64,000 nucleotides of DNA from an uncultured Bacteroidota bacterium (lineage in GTDB: Bacteria > Bacteroidota > Bacteroidia > 2-12-FULL-35-15): positions 124,001-188,000 of the forward strand of contig CAINDA010000061.1 of the NCBI GenBank assembly GCA_903847205.1. Direction: 5' to 3'. The notes under the pieces are model-generated. The model made no database searches, was not told where the DNA came from, and worked only from the letters and a program-made list of their open reading frames with translations. The translations under genes and the position numbers were made by a program. The stretch's first letter is position 1. Each line of letters opens with the position of its first letter. Positions 7,731 to 17,200 of the stretch are shown here, one piece after another.

Positions 7731-9377
7731 TTATTTTTTATTCAAGAGATCAAAATACAATTGAGGCGACGCTAATATGTTTTTAGCTTTGGTTATTTCA
7801 GGATCGGTCAGTACGTTGTTTTTCATATAACCAGTGTTAAAATAATACCTCGCAACAATTTCGTTTTGAAGCGCTTTTTTTATCTCCTCCTTATTTTGCA
7901 AAAGCATTTTTTTCTTGGAGTCAGTAATCTGTTCATACAAAGCCTTGTATTTTTTAGCAAAAAGATCCATCGTATGATTTTTTTCTGCAAGCTCTTCAAA
8001 CTCTTTTAATTTTACTTCTTCCGGAATTTTAAAAGGATATTTTCTTTTTTCAACATAACCCAGAAAAGTGAAAAAACTTACATCAGTGGCTATAATGTTT
8101 TCAGCGGGAGCTTTGATTTCTTTGGTGTTTCGGAAATAGGTAACATAATCAAAAATCAAAAAAGCACTTTTTAATGCATCAACTATGGGTACTGATTTTG
8201 CTGCCGGCTCAGTTATTATATCCGGCTCTATGCCGCCAATATCAAACACTTTTCTTCCGTGCTTTGTATAAAAAACCTTTTTTAAGCTGTCCGAAAAAAT
8301 TTTCTCTTTCCCATTTATGTACCTGCTGGAGTAATCCCGCTTTTGAATGCATCTCCCCGAAGGGGTATAATATCGAGCGGCAGTGAGGTACAAACTTGTT
8401 CCATATCCAGGGAAACGCGTGCCCTGCACCAACCCTTTTCCAAATGTTTTTTGTCCGATAACAACTGCTCTGTCTAAATCCTGCATGGCCCCTGTAAAAA
8501 TTTCACCGGCAGAAATAGTATTGCTGTTTGTTAGAATTACCAAAGGCATCAGCGTATCAATAGGTTCATAATGTGTTATGTTATTGTAGTCGGTATTTTT
8601 TCCGTGAAGGTGGATAATAACTGTGTTTTTCGGAACAAAAACATTTACGCAGCTTACAGCTTCCTCCACCAAACCGCCTATGTTATCACGAAAATCAAGA
8701 ATAATCGATTTAAGTTTCGGATTTTTTTTCAGTTCTTTTACCGCTTCAATAAATTGAGTGTCCGAACCTCGTAAAAACTGCTGTACCTGTATATAGCCGG
8801 TAACAGAATCAAGCATTTCGTAAAATGGAATTGATTTGGTAACAATTTGTTTGCGGATAATAGTTCTTTTTACAAGTCCTATATAAGGTCTGTTAACGGT
8901 TATGTTTACTGCTGTTTCAGGTTCTCCTCTCAGAAGCTTTAATGTTTCTTCCATAGATTTACCCTTTAAAGATTTGCCGTCCACTTCTGTGTAAATATCT
9001 CCCGCTCTCAAATCATTCTGCTGGGCGCCGTATCCTTCAAGGGGCGCAGTAATTATAACAGCAGAGTCCCTGTAATCAACCATTGCGCCTATTCCGGAAT
9101 AGTTTATTCCCTGCCATACGTTTTCTCTTTGGCGGGTTTCAAGCGAATCAAAAAAAGATGTATGCGGGTCAACCGATTTAACCATGCCGTCAATAGCTCT
9201 GCGTATAAGTATATCAGAATTCAAAGTATCCACGAAATTACTTTTGAGTATTTTGAAAATGGAGGAAAATAAGTTCAAATTTTTCGCATCCCTTTCATCC
9301 TCCGAACCGGCAATAAAAAAGGCCGATGTAAGAATTGCAATTAAAAACACGAAGCCGTAAACGCGAATTTTTTTCAT
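7731..9377 (-). CDS. S41 family carboxy-terminal processing protease
   Basis: A 548-residue CtpA/Tsp-like serine protease of the periplasm. A signal peptide/anchor lies at residues 1-24. A PDZ domain follows (about 90-165, with GIGAMV and the RAGD carboxylate-binding loop). The peptidase core has Ser289 in NTISAGEIF and Lys314 in TFGKGLVQG, the 25-residue spacing of the Ser/Lys dyad. The long C-terminal helical tail (about 410-548) is usual in Bacteroidota members. Such enzymes cleave C-termini of periplasmic or outer-membrane substrates; the substrate is unknown. It is convergent with the zinc-ribbon gene. Confidence 0.94.
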   Translation of the reverse strand: MKKIRVYGFVFLIAILTSAFFIAGSEDERDAKNLNLFSSIFKILKSNFVDTLNSDILIRRAIDGMVKSVDPHTSFFDSLETRQRENVWQGINYSGIGAMVDYRDSAVIITAPLEGYGAQQNDLRAGDIYTEVDGKSLKGKSMEETLKLLRGEPETAVNITVNRPYIGLVKRTIIRKQIVTKSIPFYEMLDSVTGYIQVQQFLRGSDTQFIEAVKELKKNPKLKSIILDFRDNIGGLVEEAVSCVNVFVPKNTVIIHLHGKNTDYNNITHYEPIDTLMPLVILTNSNTISAGEIFTGAMQDLDRAVVIGQKTFGKGLVQGTRFPGYGTSLYLTAARYYTPSGRCIQKRDYSSRYINGKEKIFSDSLKKVFYTKHGRKVFDIGGIEPDIITEPAAKSVPIVDALKSAFLIFDYVTYFRNTKEIKAPAENIIATDVSFFTFLGYVEKRKYPFKIPEEVKLKEFEELAEKNHTMDLFAKKYKALYEQITDSKKKMLLQNKEEIKKALQNEIVARYYFNTGYMKNNVLTDPEITKAKNILASPQLYFDLLNKK

Positions 9378-9522
9378 AATTGTTTAGTGCAAGTATAAGG
9401 AAAGAATTTCACACAATTTTTTAACACACAGATTAATTTAACCGCTGATTCAGGTTTGGAACCTAAGTTTAATTCAATAAGGAAAGGGCTGAGGCAGATG
9501 CAGAGAAGACAATAGCGAACCT

Positions 9523-11466
9523 TTATTCCTTTATAAGAGTTTTATAATTAACTCCCGATTTAAGGATAGTTTTAATAAAATAGGTGCCTTTTACAAACTG
9601 ATTTATGTTGATTGTTACCACCTTCTGAATGCCTTTATAATCATCAGATTTAAAAACAAGCTTTCCTAAAACATCTGTTATTTCAATAGATGTAACAGTG
9701 TTGGCATTGTTCAGTGAAAGGATGTTTAAATTATCATTAGCGGGATTGGGGTAAACAATTATCTGATCAGATATTGAGGGATACTCCAATATTCCTGTAA
9801 CGGTGTTGCCCCCGGAAATCAGCCACAGCTTAGGATCAAACTGTACGCTTATAATTGGAAACGGAACATTGAAATTAAAAACCTGTCCTGAATGAGTGTG
9901 ATTAAATACAATTGTAGTATCCTTGCTCTGACCGATAAACTTAACCGGAATAGGCATTTCAAAAAACGAAACCGAGGGATCCGACTGAGTTTGGTTAACA
10001 GTTAAAGTCACTGCAGCTCCCGTCTGCCCCCATAATAGATGGTAAGATGGGAAGCCTTGATTGTAGTACCATTCATTAAAAAAAGAAGTTAAATTTTGAT
10101 TTCCAGTTGCTTCAAAATGTGCAATCAAATCGGGTGTATGGGCATATTTACCAGCAAGCATGGGGTCATTCAAATAATTTTTTAATGACAAGAAAAACAG
10201 CGAATCGCCTAATTTCCATCGCAGCATGTGCAGTAAATAACCTCCTTTATTATAGGATAACCGGCTGTCGAATATCCGGTTAACTGAAGTTGTATCGTCG
10301 CATAATACTTTGCCTCCGGGCATGGAAATGATAGAGGTAAGAGCATTGGATTTCCAGTCCATCCAGGTGTTCGAAAAAAAACGTTCTTCTGTTAAACCTT
10401 CAAAATAAGTGGCAAAGCCTTCATTGAGCCAGATGTCCTGCCAGCTTCCGCAGGTAACATGATCGCCAAACCATTGGTGGGCGCATTCGTGAGCAATTAA
10501 TGAATGATTAAACTGCACAACAAAACTCATAGTCTGATGTTCCATTCCGCCGCCCCAGCCAAACTGCGCATGTCCGTATTTTTCATTTGAAAAAGGGTAG
10601 GTGATGGTAAGGCTGTCGTAGAATTTTATAACGTTGATAATGTCCGGTGTCTGCGTGCGGGCAAGCGAATCGCTTTCGGGATAAACATAATTCAGCACCA
10701 GCAATGAATCTCCTCCAGGCAGAGGAACGTGGTTAGTGTAAGCTGAATAGTTGGTAACAGCAATTGCCACAAGATAGGCCGCAATCGAATAGCGGGTTTT
10801 CCAATGGTAAATTTTGGTGCCCCCCGAAGCGTTTTCAGAAAGCAGGAGTCCGTTGGATGCAGCCCTGTAGGCAGATGGAGTAGTTACAAATATGTCAACA
10901 GAATCGATTTTATCGTTTAAGCTTTGTTTGCAGGGCCACCATTCCTTTGCCCCGTAAGGTTCAGAGAGTGTCCAGATAACCGGCACATTGTTATGTGTGG
11001 ATTGGATAAATGAGCCGAAGCCGTTGCTTGGCGGAGCCCCATGGTAATATACCGTTACAGAGTCAAGAGTATTAATTGGAATAACGGCAGGCAGAGCTGC
11101 CTGTAAAATATCCCCGCTTAATTGACTGAAAGATAAAACTGTGTTATGATATTTTACGGAATCAACAGTGAGGGAATCTGTAAAATCAAATTCGATTTGA
11201 TTAAATGCATTCACTGTTGGTTTGAAATAAGAAGTAACAATGCCGTTGATATAATTTACAGCAGGATCAATTTTCCATTCGCAGCGATTATATTTCATAT
11301 CGTAGTTATCAGCAGCCCCCGATAACACAGATCTTGATTTTGCCGTCTGAGCTTTCTGCTCCATTTCAGGAATATTTATTTTATTATTTAAAACAGACTG
11401 TCCGCGGGCAGAGGGATTAAAAGAGAAAACAAAAAAGGAAAGAAATAATAAAGTAATAGTTTTCAT
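9523..11466 (-). CDS. M1 family aminopeptidase with T9SS sorting domain
   Basis: A secreted zinc metallopeptidase. I start it at the ATG at 11466, which gives a clean signal peptide (MKTITLLFLSFFVFSF); an upstream ATG at 11532 would add 22 odd residues before the signal. The gluzincin motifs are GGGMEH (305-310, the GAMEN-like exopeptidase motif), HECAHQW (His326, Glu327, His330) and the third ligand Glu349 in NEGFATY. The last ~80 residues form a T9SS type A sorting domain (VYPNPANDNL, then a GTYFIK-type strand), so the enzyme is probably exported and cell-surface attached. Likely role: trimming peptides outside the cell. Confidence 0.93.
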   Translation of the reverse strand: MKTITLLFLSFFVFSFNPSARGQSVLNNKINIPEMEQKAQTAKSRSVLSGAADNYDMKYNRCEWKIDPAVNYINGIVTSYFKPTVNAFNQIEFDFTDSLTVDSVKYHNTVLSFSQLSGDILQAALPAVIPINTLDSVTVYYHGAPPSNGFGSFIQSTHNNVPVIWTLSEPYGAKEWWPCKQSLNDKIDSVDIFVTTPSAYRAASNGLLLSENASGGTKIYHWKTRYSIAAYLVAIAVTNYSAYTNHVPLPGGDSLLVLNYVYPESDSLARTQTPDIINVIKFYDSLTITYPFSNEKYGHAQFGWGGGMEHQTMSFVVQFNHSLIAHECAHQWFGDHVTCGSWQDIWLNEGFATYFEGLTEERFFSNTWMDWKSNALTSIISMPGGKVLCDDTTSVNRIFDSRLSYNKGGYLLHMLRWKLGDSLFFLSLKNYLNDPMLAGKYAHTPDLIAHFEATGNQNLTSFFNEWYYNQGFPSYHLLWGQTGAAVTLTVNQTQSDPSVSFFEMPIPVKFIGQSKDTTIVFNHTHSGQVFNFNVPFPIISVQFDPKLWLISGGNTVTGILEYPSISDQIIVYPNPANDNLNILSLNNANTVTSIEITDVLGKLVFKSDDYKGIQKVVTININQFVKGTYFIKTILKSGVNYKTLIKE

Positions 11467-11516
11467 GGTTATGAAATAAAATACAGCCTCATAAAGATAA
11501 TAAGATTTATTCAAAA

Positions 11517-11548
11517 AAAATCCTTCCTGCATTTACAAGAAGGATTTT
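11517..11548 (-). terminator. Rho-independent terminator after the nucleoside phosphorylase
   Basis: Stem AAAATCCTTC / GAAGGATTTT with a 12-base loop. On the minus strand the stem runs into eight T residues, ending transcription of the lpxK-PNP pair before the M1 peptidase gene. Confidence 0.75.
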
Positions 11549-11615
11549 AAATAAAGGTGGTTTACAGAAATGTTTTACTCCAGCGTCGCTAGAGCGAAAA
11601 GTATTGATTTGATTT

Positions 11616-11643
11616 TTCTTTGCGTCTTTGCGCCTTTGCGAGG
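11616..11643. repeat. Short CTTTGCG repeat cluster
   Basis: Three near-tandem copies of a heptamer-like unit (CTTTGCGT, CTTTGCGC, CTTTGCGA) sit just past the PNP stop. A degenerate version (CTTTGTGCCTTAGCGTCTTTGC) occurs at 27484-27506 upstream of the RidA gene. It looks like a dispersed intergenic repeat family. Confidence 0.55.
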
Positions 11644-11662
11644 GAAAAACATCTATGCCTGC

Positions 11663-12475
11663 TTAAATCAGTTTCATCAGCTCTTTCATTATAAGCGTCA
11701 TCTTTTTTTCAGCCAGTGCCGCAACCTCCTGCACATCCTTATGTGTTACTTCAACAATCTTACCCGGAACGCCTAAGTCAGTGATAATAGACATTGCAAA
11801 GCATGGAATGCTCATGTGGCGTGCAGCAATTATTTCGGGTACGGTACTCATACCAACAGCATCAGCTCCTGTGGCATGAACATATTTATATTCTGCAGGA
11901 GTTTCGAAGGTGGGGCCGGTAAGTCCTGCGTAAACACCTTCCTGCACTTTTATATTGTTTGCAGCAGCCACCTTCTTAGCTTTTGCAATTAATTCTTTAC
12001 TGTAAGCTTCGCTCATATCCGGGAAGCGGGGACCGAGTTCAGCAATGTTCTGTCCTATCAATGGATTGGAAGGAAACAAATTAATATGGTCGTTGATAAT
12101 CATTAAATCGCCGATAGAAAAATCGGGATTAACCCCGCCGGAAGCATTGGAAACAAAGAGTTTTTGAATGCCTAAAAATTTCATTACACGAACAGGAAAA
12201 GCAACCTGCTGCATCGTATAACCTTCATAATAATGAAAGCGCCCCTGCATGGCCACAACATTTTTACCGCCCAGCTCTCCGAAAATTAATTTCCCGGAAT
12301 GCCCCTCTACCGTTGACACCGGAAAGTTTGGAATTTCTTCGTAAGGTATAACATGTTTAATATTTATTTCCTTTACCAGTCCGCCGAGACCGGTTCCTAA
12401 AATGATTCCTATTTCGGGCTGTAAAGAAACCTTACTTTGAATATACGCTGCTGTGCTTTTGATTTGCTCTAACAT
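11663..12475 (-). CDS. Purine nucleoside phosphorylase
   Basis: A 270-residue type I (trimeric, PNP/MTAP family) purine nucleoside phosphorylase that cleaves purine nucleosides with phosphate to base and ribose-1-phosphate. Visible motifs: GIILGTGLGGL near residue 23 (phosphate binding), PNFPVSTVEGHSGKL near residue 50, the NASGGVNP block near residue 114, GPTFETPAEY near residue 186 (purine-site Glu) and DAVGMSTVPE near residue 204. The start overlaps the 3' end of lpxK by 44 bases in another frame, so the pair is translationally close. Confidence 0.95.
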   Translation of the reverse strand: MLEQIKSTAAYIQSKVSLQPEIGIILGTGLGGLVKEINIKHVIPYEEIPNFPVSTVEGHSGKLIFGELGGKNVVAMQGRFHYYEGYTMQQVAFPVRVMKFLGIQKLFVSNASGGVNPDFSIGDLMIINDHINLFPSNPLIGQNIAELGPRFPDMSEAYSKELIAKAKKVAAANNIKVQEGVYAGLTGPTFETPAEYKYVHATGADAVGMSTVPEIIAARHMSIPCFAMSIITDLGVPGKIVEVTHKDVQEVAALAEKKMTLIMKELMKLI

Positions 12476-13526
12476 AATTTAGTATGTGTTCGTTAAATTC
12501 GTTTTTGGTTTTATCGTAAAAATCAATTTCTATTGGAATATAAAAAAGCGGAAGCTGATTTAAAACATCCGAAAATTCGGTGTTTTTCAAACGCATTGCA
12601 TCTTTTTCAGTTGTCAATATTATTTTATTTGCGGATGCAATATTATTAAATATTTTTTTAACATTTTCCAAATCTTCTTTAGTGAAAGAATGGTGGTCGG
12701 GAAACGTAACGGGAATAAGGGTTTTTACTTTATCTTTTAAATAATATTCAAGGGGCTGCGTATTAGCGATGCCTGTGAGAAGGAGCACTGAATAATGATG
12801 TTCAAAATAGTACGCTTTGCTGAACGGGCTTATGTTTTCGCCGGCCAATGGCAGAAATTCACCATGTCTGATGTATGAAAAATAAACTGTTTGATGCGGT
12901 AAAGGATTAATTTCTTTCAGCAGGCGTTTGCGTTCAATAGGCAGTAGTACTTCCGGACATTTAGTAACGATTATAATATCGGCGCGTTTTATTCCTGACC
13001 GAAATTCCCGCAGATTACCTGTAGGCAGCATAAAGTCATTCAGATATAATTTGCTGAAATCTGTTAAAACTATTGATAAACCAGGCTTTACAGACCGATG
13101 CTGAAAAGCATCATCCAACAAAACAGTCTGCAAATCAGGAAAAAGAGTCATAAGTTTTTTTATTCCTCTCACACGCTTTGCATCAACAGCAACAGGCACA
13201 GCATCAAATTTTTTTGAAAACTGAAGCGGTTCATCGCCAATGTCGGTAACAGAGCTTTGCTTATCGGCTAAAACAAACCCTTTGGTTTTTCTGCCATAGC
13301 CCCGGCTTAAAACAGTAACAAAAAATTGCGGGCTCAGCAGGCGGATCAAATATTCAATATGAGGTGTTTTACCTGTTCCGCCGACGGAAAGATTTCCTAC
13401 TGAAATAACAGGAATTTGAAATTGGGAAGAGGGGAAAATACCAAAGTCGTATAATTTATTGCGCAGCAGCAGCAGTAAACCATACAGGATGGAAAAGGGG
13501 AATAATATGACTCGCAAAAACTTCAT
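12432..13526 (-). CDS. lpxK: Tetraacyldisaccharide 4'-kinase
   Basis: LpxK phosphorylates the 4' position of the tetraacyldisaccharide-1-phosphate to give lipid IVA, in the inner membrane. The 364-residue protein has an N-terminal membrane-associated helix (residues 1-28), the P-loop-containing segment VISVGNLSVGGTGKTP (about 40-55), the basic SRGYGRK motif near 77 and LLDDAFQHR near 135. Its presence shows that the organism makes lipid A. It is the first gene of a two-gene unit with PNP. Confidence 0.95.
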   Translation of the reverse strand: MKFLRVILFPFSILYGLLLLLRNKLYDFGIFPSSQFQIPVISVGNLSVGGTGKTPHIEYLIRLLSPQFFVTVLSRGYGRKTKGFVLADKQSSVTDIGDEPLQFSKKFDAVPVAVDAKRVRGIKKLMTLFPDLQTVLLDDAFQHRSVKPGLSIVLTDFSKLYLNDFMLPTGNLREFRSGIKRADIIIVTKCPEVLLPIERKRLLKEINPLPHQTVYFSYIRHGEFLPLAGENISPFSKAYYFEHHYSVLLLTGIANTQPLEYYLKDKVKTLIPVTFPDHHSFTKEDLENVKKIFNNIASANKIILTTEKDAMRLKNTEFSDVLNQLPLFYIPIEIDFYDKTKNEFNEHILNYVRANQKHSSVYSK

Positions 13527-13766
13527 CGGTTAAAAGTACGAATATTGATGTACCGATTCGCAAATGTATTATTGTAAGAATTAAAATAATGGTTATGGAT
13601 TAATTTGTCCTCGAGCCTTTTAAATCAGTAGATGTGCAGATCAATCTGTAAGTACATTAAGATTTTGACGGCAATATTGCAGTACAATGATTTTTCAAAG
13701 CGTTTAATTTAAAAATTTGTGCAGGAGAAAAACATGTTCTACATTCGCTTTCTCTAAATATTTTTT

Positions 13767-14246
13767 ATGAAACATTTATTCTTATTGTTTCTCTGCTGTT
13801 GTTTGAAATTTTTGCCAGCGCAGTCTTTATCTCCAAATGTAATTTCTTCCTCAGGTACAAGTTTTAATAATGGAACCTCTCAACTTGACTGGACACTGGG
13901 AGAGCCGATTACTGCAGCTTTCAATTCATCCGGCACAGCGATTACAGAAGGTTTTCACCAACCGGATTTAGTTGTTACTTCAATCAATAATATGGAAAGC
14001 TGTTACACAGTAAACGTATTTCCAAATCCAGCGATTGATGTTCTTCAAATACAATTTCACAATTTGAATGAAACTGTTTTCATTGAATTGTTTGACGCAA
14101 AAGGAAAATTAATTCGCTCAGAGCAGATAAATTCATCGGCTGCTTTACTTATGGATATGGGCAATTACAGCGCAGGAACGTATTTGCTTTCTTTAAAAAG
14201 CGGACAATCTAAAAGTAAAACATTTCAAATAATTAAAACACGTTAA
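13767..14246 (+). CDS. Small T9SS-sorted secreted protein
   Basis: A 159-residue protein with a signal peptide (MKHLFLLFLCCCLKFLPAQS) and a short N-terminal segment containing DWTLGEP and TEGFHQP, a pattern common before T9SS domains in small Bacteroidota exoproteins. A type A sorting domain makes up the rest (VFPNPAIDVLQIQ, GTYLLSLKSG). There is almost no cargo domain. It precedes the collagen-like giant by 27 bases, so the two are probably cotranscribed and may work together at the cell surface. Confidence 0.85.
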   Translation: MKHLFLLFLCCCLKFLPAQSLSPNVISSSGTSFNNGTSQLDWTLGEPITAAFNSSGTAITEGFHQPDLVVTSINNMESCYTVNVFPNPAIDVLQIQFHNLNETVFIELFDAKGKLIRSEQINSSAALLMDMGNYSAGTYLLSLKSGQSKSKTFQIIKTR

Positions 14247-14273
14247 ACATTAAAAAATCTTAATACTTATCCA

Positions 14274-17200
14274 ATGAAAAAAGCAATTGCATTTTCAATT
14301 TTAAATTTGGTATTCTTCTTTTCCTTTGCACAGGCGCCTCAGGGATTTAACTACCAAGCTGTGGCGCGCAGCCTTTCAGGCACAGCTTTAATAAATCAAA
14401 CCATTGGCCTTCAAATAAGCCTGCGGCAAAGCACCGCTAACGGAGCTGTTGTTTATACCGAAACGCATTCGGTTGTATCTAACAATTTAGGTTTATTGAA
14501 TTTAACAGTTGGAAACGGATCAGTTGTTGCCGGAACTTTTAATACCATTAACTGGGCTGCCGGGCCGTATTTCATTGAAATAAGCATGGATGCGAGCGGT
14601 GGAACCAATTATCTCTTAATGGGTACACAGCAATTAATGAGCGTACCATATGCACTTTACGCTCAAAACTCAGGCTCTTCAGGAATACAAGGATTAACTG
14701 GAGCTACGGGGGCAAATGGAATTATTGGAGCAACGGGAGCCGTAGGAACAAATGGTATTAATGGCTCTACAGGTTCAACAGGTACAAATGGCACAAGTGG
14801 TACCAATGGTTCAACGGGAGCAACAGGTACAAATGGTATTAATGGTTCTACAGGTGCAACAGGAATAAATGGTATTAACGGATCCACAGGTTCAATGGGT
14901 ACGAATGGTGCTAACGGTTCAACTGGAGCAACAGGTACAAATGGTACTAACGGTTCAACCGGAGCGACAGGCACAAATGGTATTAATGGTTCTACCGGTG
15001 CAACAGGTACAAATGGTATCAATGGTTCAACAGGGGGGACAGGCACAAATGGCATTAATGGTTCTACCGGGGCAACAGGTACAAATGGTATCAACGGTTC
15101 AACAGGAGCGACAGGCACAAATGGCATTAATGGTTCTACCGGTGCTACAGGTACAAATGGTATCAACGGTTCAACAGGAGCGACAGGCACAAATGGTATT
15201 AATGGTTCAACGGGAGCTTCCGGAACAACCGGCCTTATTGGATCAACCGGCGCAACTGGTACAAACGGCACTAACGGTGACAAATATGCAACAACATCAA
15301 CTGCTTCACTTTCAATAACGATCTCATCAAAAACATTTAGTGTGGGCACTGGTTTAGCCTATTCAATAGGTCAGCAGGTTATTATAGCAAATTCATCTAC
15401 CGACCAAATGATTGGTACAATTACAAATTACAACTCTGGAACAGGATCAATTTCTGTGAATGTAACATCAATTACGGGCGGTCCCGGACCATTTACCTCG
15501 TGGCAGATTAATTTAAATGGGGCTCCCGGTCCGGCAGGTTTATTAGGCTCTACCGGTGCCACAGGTTCAAACGGAACGAATGGAGCAACCGGAACAACTG
15601 GCCCTAATGGATTAATAGGGACAACAGGAACTATCGGATCAACTGGTGTCAATGGCATTAACGGATCAACGGGAGCAACCGGTGCCGCTGGTGGAAACGG
15701 TACTAACGGATCAACCGGATCAACCGGTGCAGCAGGAGCAAATGGTATTAACGGAGCAGCCGGATCGACCGGCGCAGCTGGAACAAACGGAACCAATGGA
15801 ACGAACGGATCAACTGGAGCGACAGGAACAAACGGTGTTAATGGATCAATCGGAATAACCGGAAATACCGGTGCAATTGGCACTACTGGCTCCACTGGTG
15901 CATCGGGCCTTCTGCAAAATGGAACCACAGCGGGCAACACTCCATACTGGGATGGATCTTCATGGATAACAAACAGCAGCAATATTTATAATAATGGTGG
16001 CAATATTGGTATTGGCACCGCATCACCCAACGCAGCAGCAAAACTTCATGTTGAGCTTGGAGGCAGCACTTCCAGTGGAATATTAATCACTGGAACTTTT
16101 AATGGCGCTTCTACAACACCAGTGATTGGTTCCGGAAGCCGTATGATGTTTTATCCTGGAAAAGCAGTTTTCAGAGCAGGATATGTTGGCGGAACTCAGT
16201 GGGACAATGATAATACGGGCACCTATTCTACTGCTATGGGTTACAACACCATAGCAATCGGACCTGCTTCTACTTCAATGGGGAGCACTAACACAGCTAG
16301 CGGATATGCATCCACTGCCATGGGAGAAAGCAATCATGCCAGCGGCTCCGTTTCCGCTTCAATTGGGAGCTCTAATACAGCTAGTGGATATGGATCCACT
16401 GCAATGGGAGTTGGCAACACAGCAAGCGGGGATTACTCCACTGCAATGGGTAACCTAACACAGGCAGGCGGAATAATTTCCACATCGATAGGATTCGCAA
16501 CTAATGCCGGCGGAGACCATTCCACTGCAATTGGAAGTTCTGTCGCAGCGCCTTCTTACACCGAAACAGTAATTGGCCAATACAATACTACATATTTCCC
16601 TATGAGCACTTCTGCCTGGAATACTGCAGACCGTTTGTTTGTTGTTGCCAATGGAGCAAGCAGCGCAGCAAGATCCAATGCTATGACAATTCTGAAAGAC
16701 GGCACAATCAGTTTTTCTGGATTATCATCCAATGGAATTGTACGCGCTGCAGGGGGTACAGGAACACTATCAAGTTCCGGCGGAGGCATTAATTTAACAT
16801 CTGAGGTTACAGGAGTTTTGCCCATTGCCAATGGCGGCACCAATAACGGCAGCTTAGGAGTAACAAATGGCGGAATAATTTATTCTGATGGAACGAAACT
16901 TATGAACGCCGGTGCTGGTGCCATCGGACAAATGCTTACGGGAGGCGGAGCCGGGGCTCCTGTTTGGGCAAATACCGCAGTGAGGTGGGATCAAATCACT
17001 AATCCTTCATTCTACACCACTATTGATCATGGCTCTAATACAACTGCATTCACATTTAATTCGGTTACTTCCGCAACTGCATTTGCTTTATCATCAAGTT
17101 CGCTTACTTCAGGAAAATTACTTGACTTGTCCTCAAATTCTACAGCCGGAGCAGCGGGGGGGGCATACTTACTTAATATTTCAAGTTCGGGTGCTAATGC

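Noticed and set aside
11570-11776. Plus-strand frame overlapping the end of the phosphorylase gene
   Set aside because: It runs through the CTTTGCG repeat and is antisense to PNP, with no recognisable product.
14759-15270. Regular 36-bp repeats considered as a CRISPR array
   Set aside because: There are no unique spacers; units are head-to-tail and in frame within a coding gene.
14663-15349. Long antisense frame opposite the collagen repeats, rich in Pro-Val-Ala-Pro
   Set aside because: It is the complement of the Gly-x-y coding repeats; the repeat structure keeps it open. No start context or independent signal.
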